Shown one piece after another: positions 21,882 through 21,994 of a stretch of 21,994 nt of DNA. Below the pieces are notes generated by a model, which was given only the letters and a program-made list of their open reading frames with translations, was not told where the DNA came from and made no database searches. The stretch lies in assembly GCA_036403035.1 (NCBI GenBank), contig DASWRT010000250.1:1-21994 (forward strand), given 5' to 3'. This stretch comes from DASWRT01 sp036403035 (GTDB taxonomy: Bacteria; Pseudomonadota; Alphaproteobacteria; ATCC43930; CGMCC-115725). Each line of letters opens with the position of its first letter. Position 1 is the stretch's first letter. Made by a program: the position numbers and the translations under genes.

Positions 21882-21994
21882 CTACGCCACGACCGCCGCC
21901 GCTTCGCGGACCGCCGCAGCGACCGCCGTTTCCGCCGAGCCGCCTGCCGCCGCTGTCGACGGCGACCGTCGGTCGAGCCGCAGCGTCAGGCAGC
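21882..21994 (-). CDS. C-terminal fragment of an unidentified protein
   Basis: The minus-strand frame is open from the window edge to TAG at 21884-21882, giving 36 residues (CLTLRLDRRSPSTAAAGGSA, then ETAVAAAVREAAAVVA). Third codon positions are strongly G/C-rich and a hairpin follows the stop, both consistent with a real gene end. It is too short and Ala-rich to identify. Confidence 0.45.
   Translation of the reverse strand, partial: CLTLRLDRRSPSTAAAGGSAETAVAAAVREAAAVVA

Overview
The window reads as a chromosomal stretch of a high-GC alphaproteobacterium. The evidence is strongly GC-biased third codon positions and three regulatory motifs typical of that class: LexA boxes of the GTTC-N7-GTTC type, a CtrA-type TTAA-N7-TTAA box, and an EcfG-type general-stress promoter (GGAAC-N16-CGTT). 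The genus cannot be fixed from the sequence alone. No tRNA, rRNA, CRISPR array, integrase or transposase gene was found.

Layout. (1) 1-956: the 3' end of an endonuclease V gene, then a small lytic-transglycosylase-like gene. (2) 975-9812: an accessory-looking block, nearly all on the minus strand. It holds a YqaJ/lambda-Exo-like exonuclease, a Rad52-like single-strand annealing protein, an extra SSB with an intact acidic tip, a ParDE toxin-antitoxin pair, a RecD2-type helicase, an uncharacterised membrane-type protein and a 119-aa orphan. A plus-strand EamA transporter sits in the middle. LexA boxes lie at the upstream edges of the block: 9798-9812 before the exonuclease, and 1486-1500 and 1585-1599 before the orphan. 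(3) 10006-12730: a YdcZ-type transporter, a Rap1a/Tai-like secreted protein, a PfkB sugar kinase and a TauD-type dioxygenase. (4) 12919-16480: a hybrid histidine kinase and, divergent from it, a CtpA-type processing protease; a CtrA-type box lies just upstream of the kinase. (5) 16720-20384: small hypotheticals, a degenerate sugar-transferase-like protein, an MDR-type NADPH oxidoreductase and an Ldh2-type dehydrogenase. (6) 20385-21994: short genes in a region rich in regulatory signals, and a truncated gene at the right edge.

How the parts work together. Exonuclease, annealing protein and SSB are the three parts of a Red-like recombination machine. An exact LexA box before the first gene suggests it is switched on by DNA damage. 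RecD2 and the neighbouring endonuclease V fit a DNA-repair theme, and ParDE immediately after ssb could stabilise the block. No phage structural genes are present, so this looks like a domesticated or stand-alone module. Two further points deserve attention. One is a sigma70-like promoter at 1579-1607 whose 17-bp spacer contains a perfect LexA box but which reads into a stretch with no convincing gene and ends near a strong hairpin, making it a candidate SOS-induced small RNA. The other is an EcfG-type promoter before a 74-aa gene whose predicted leader folds into a long hairpin that captures part of the ribosome binding site.
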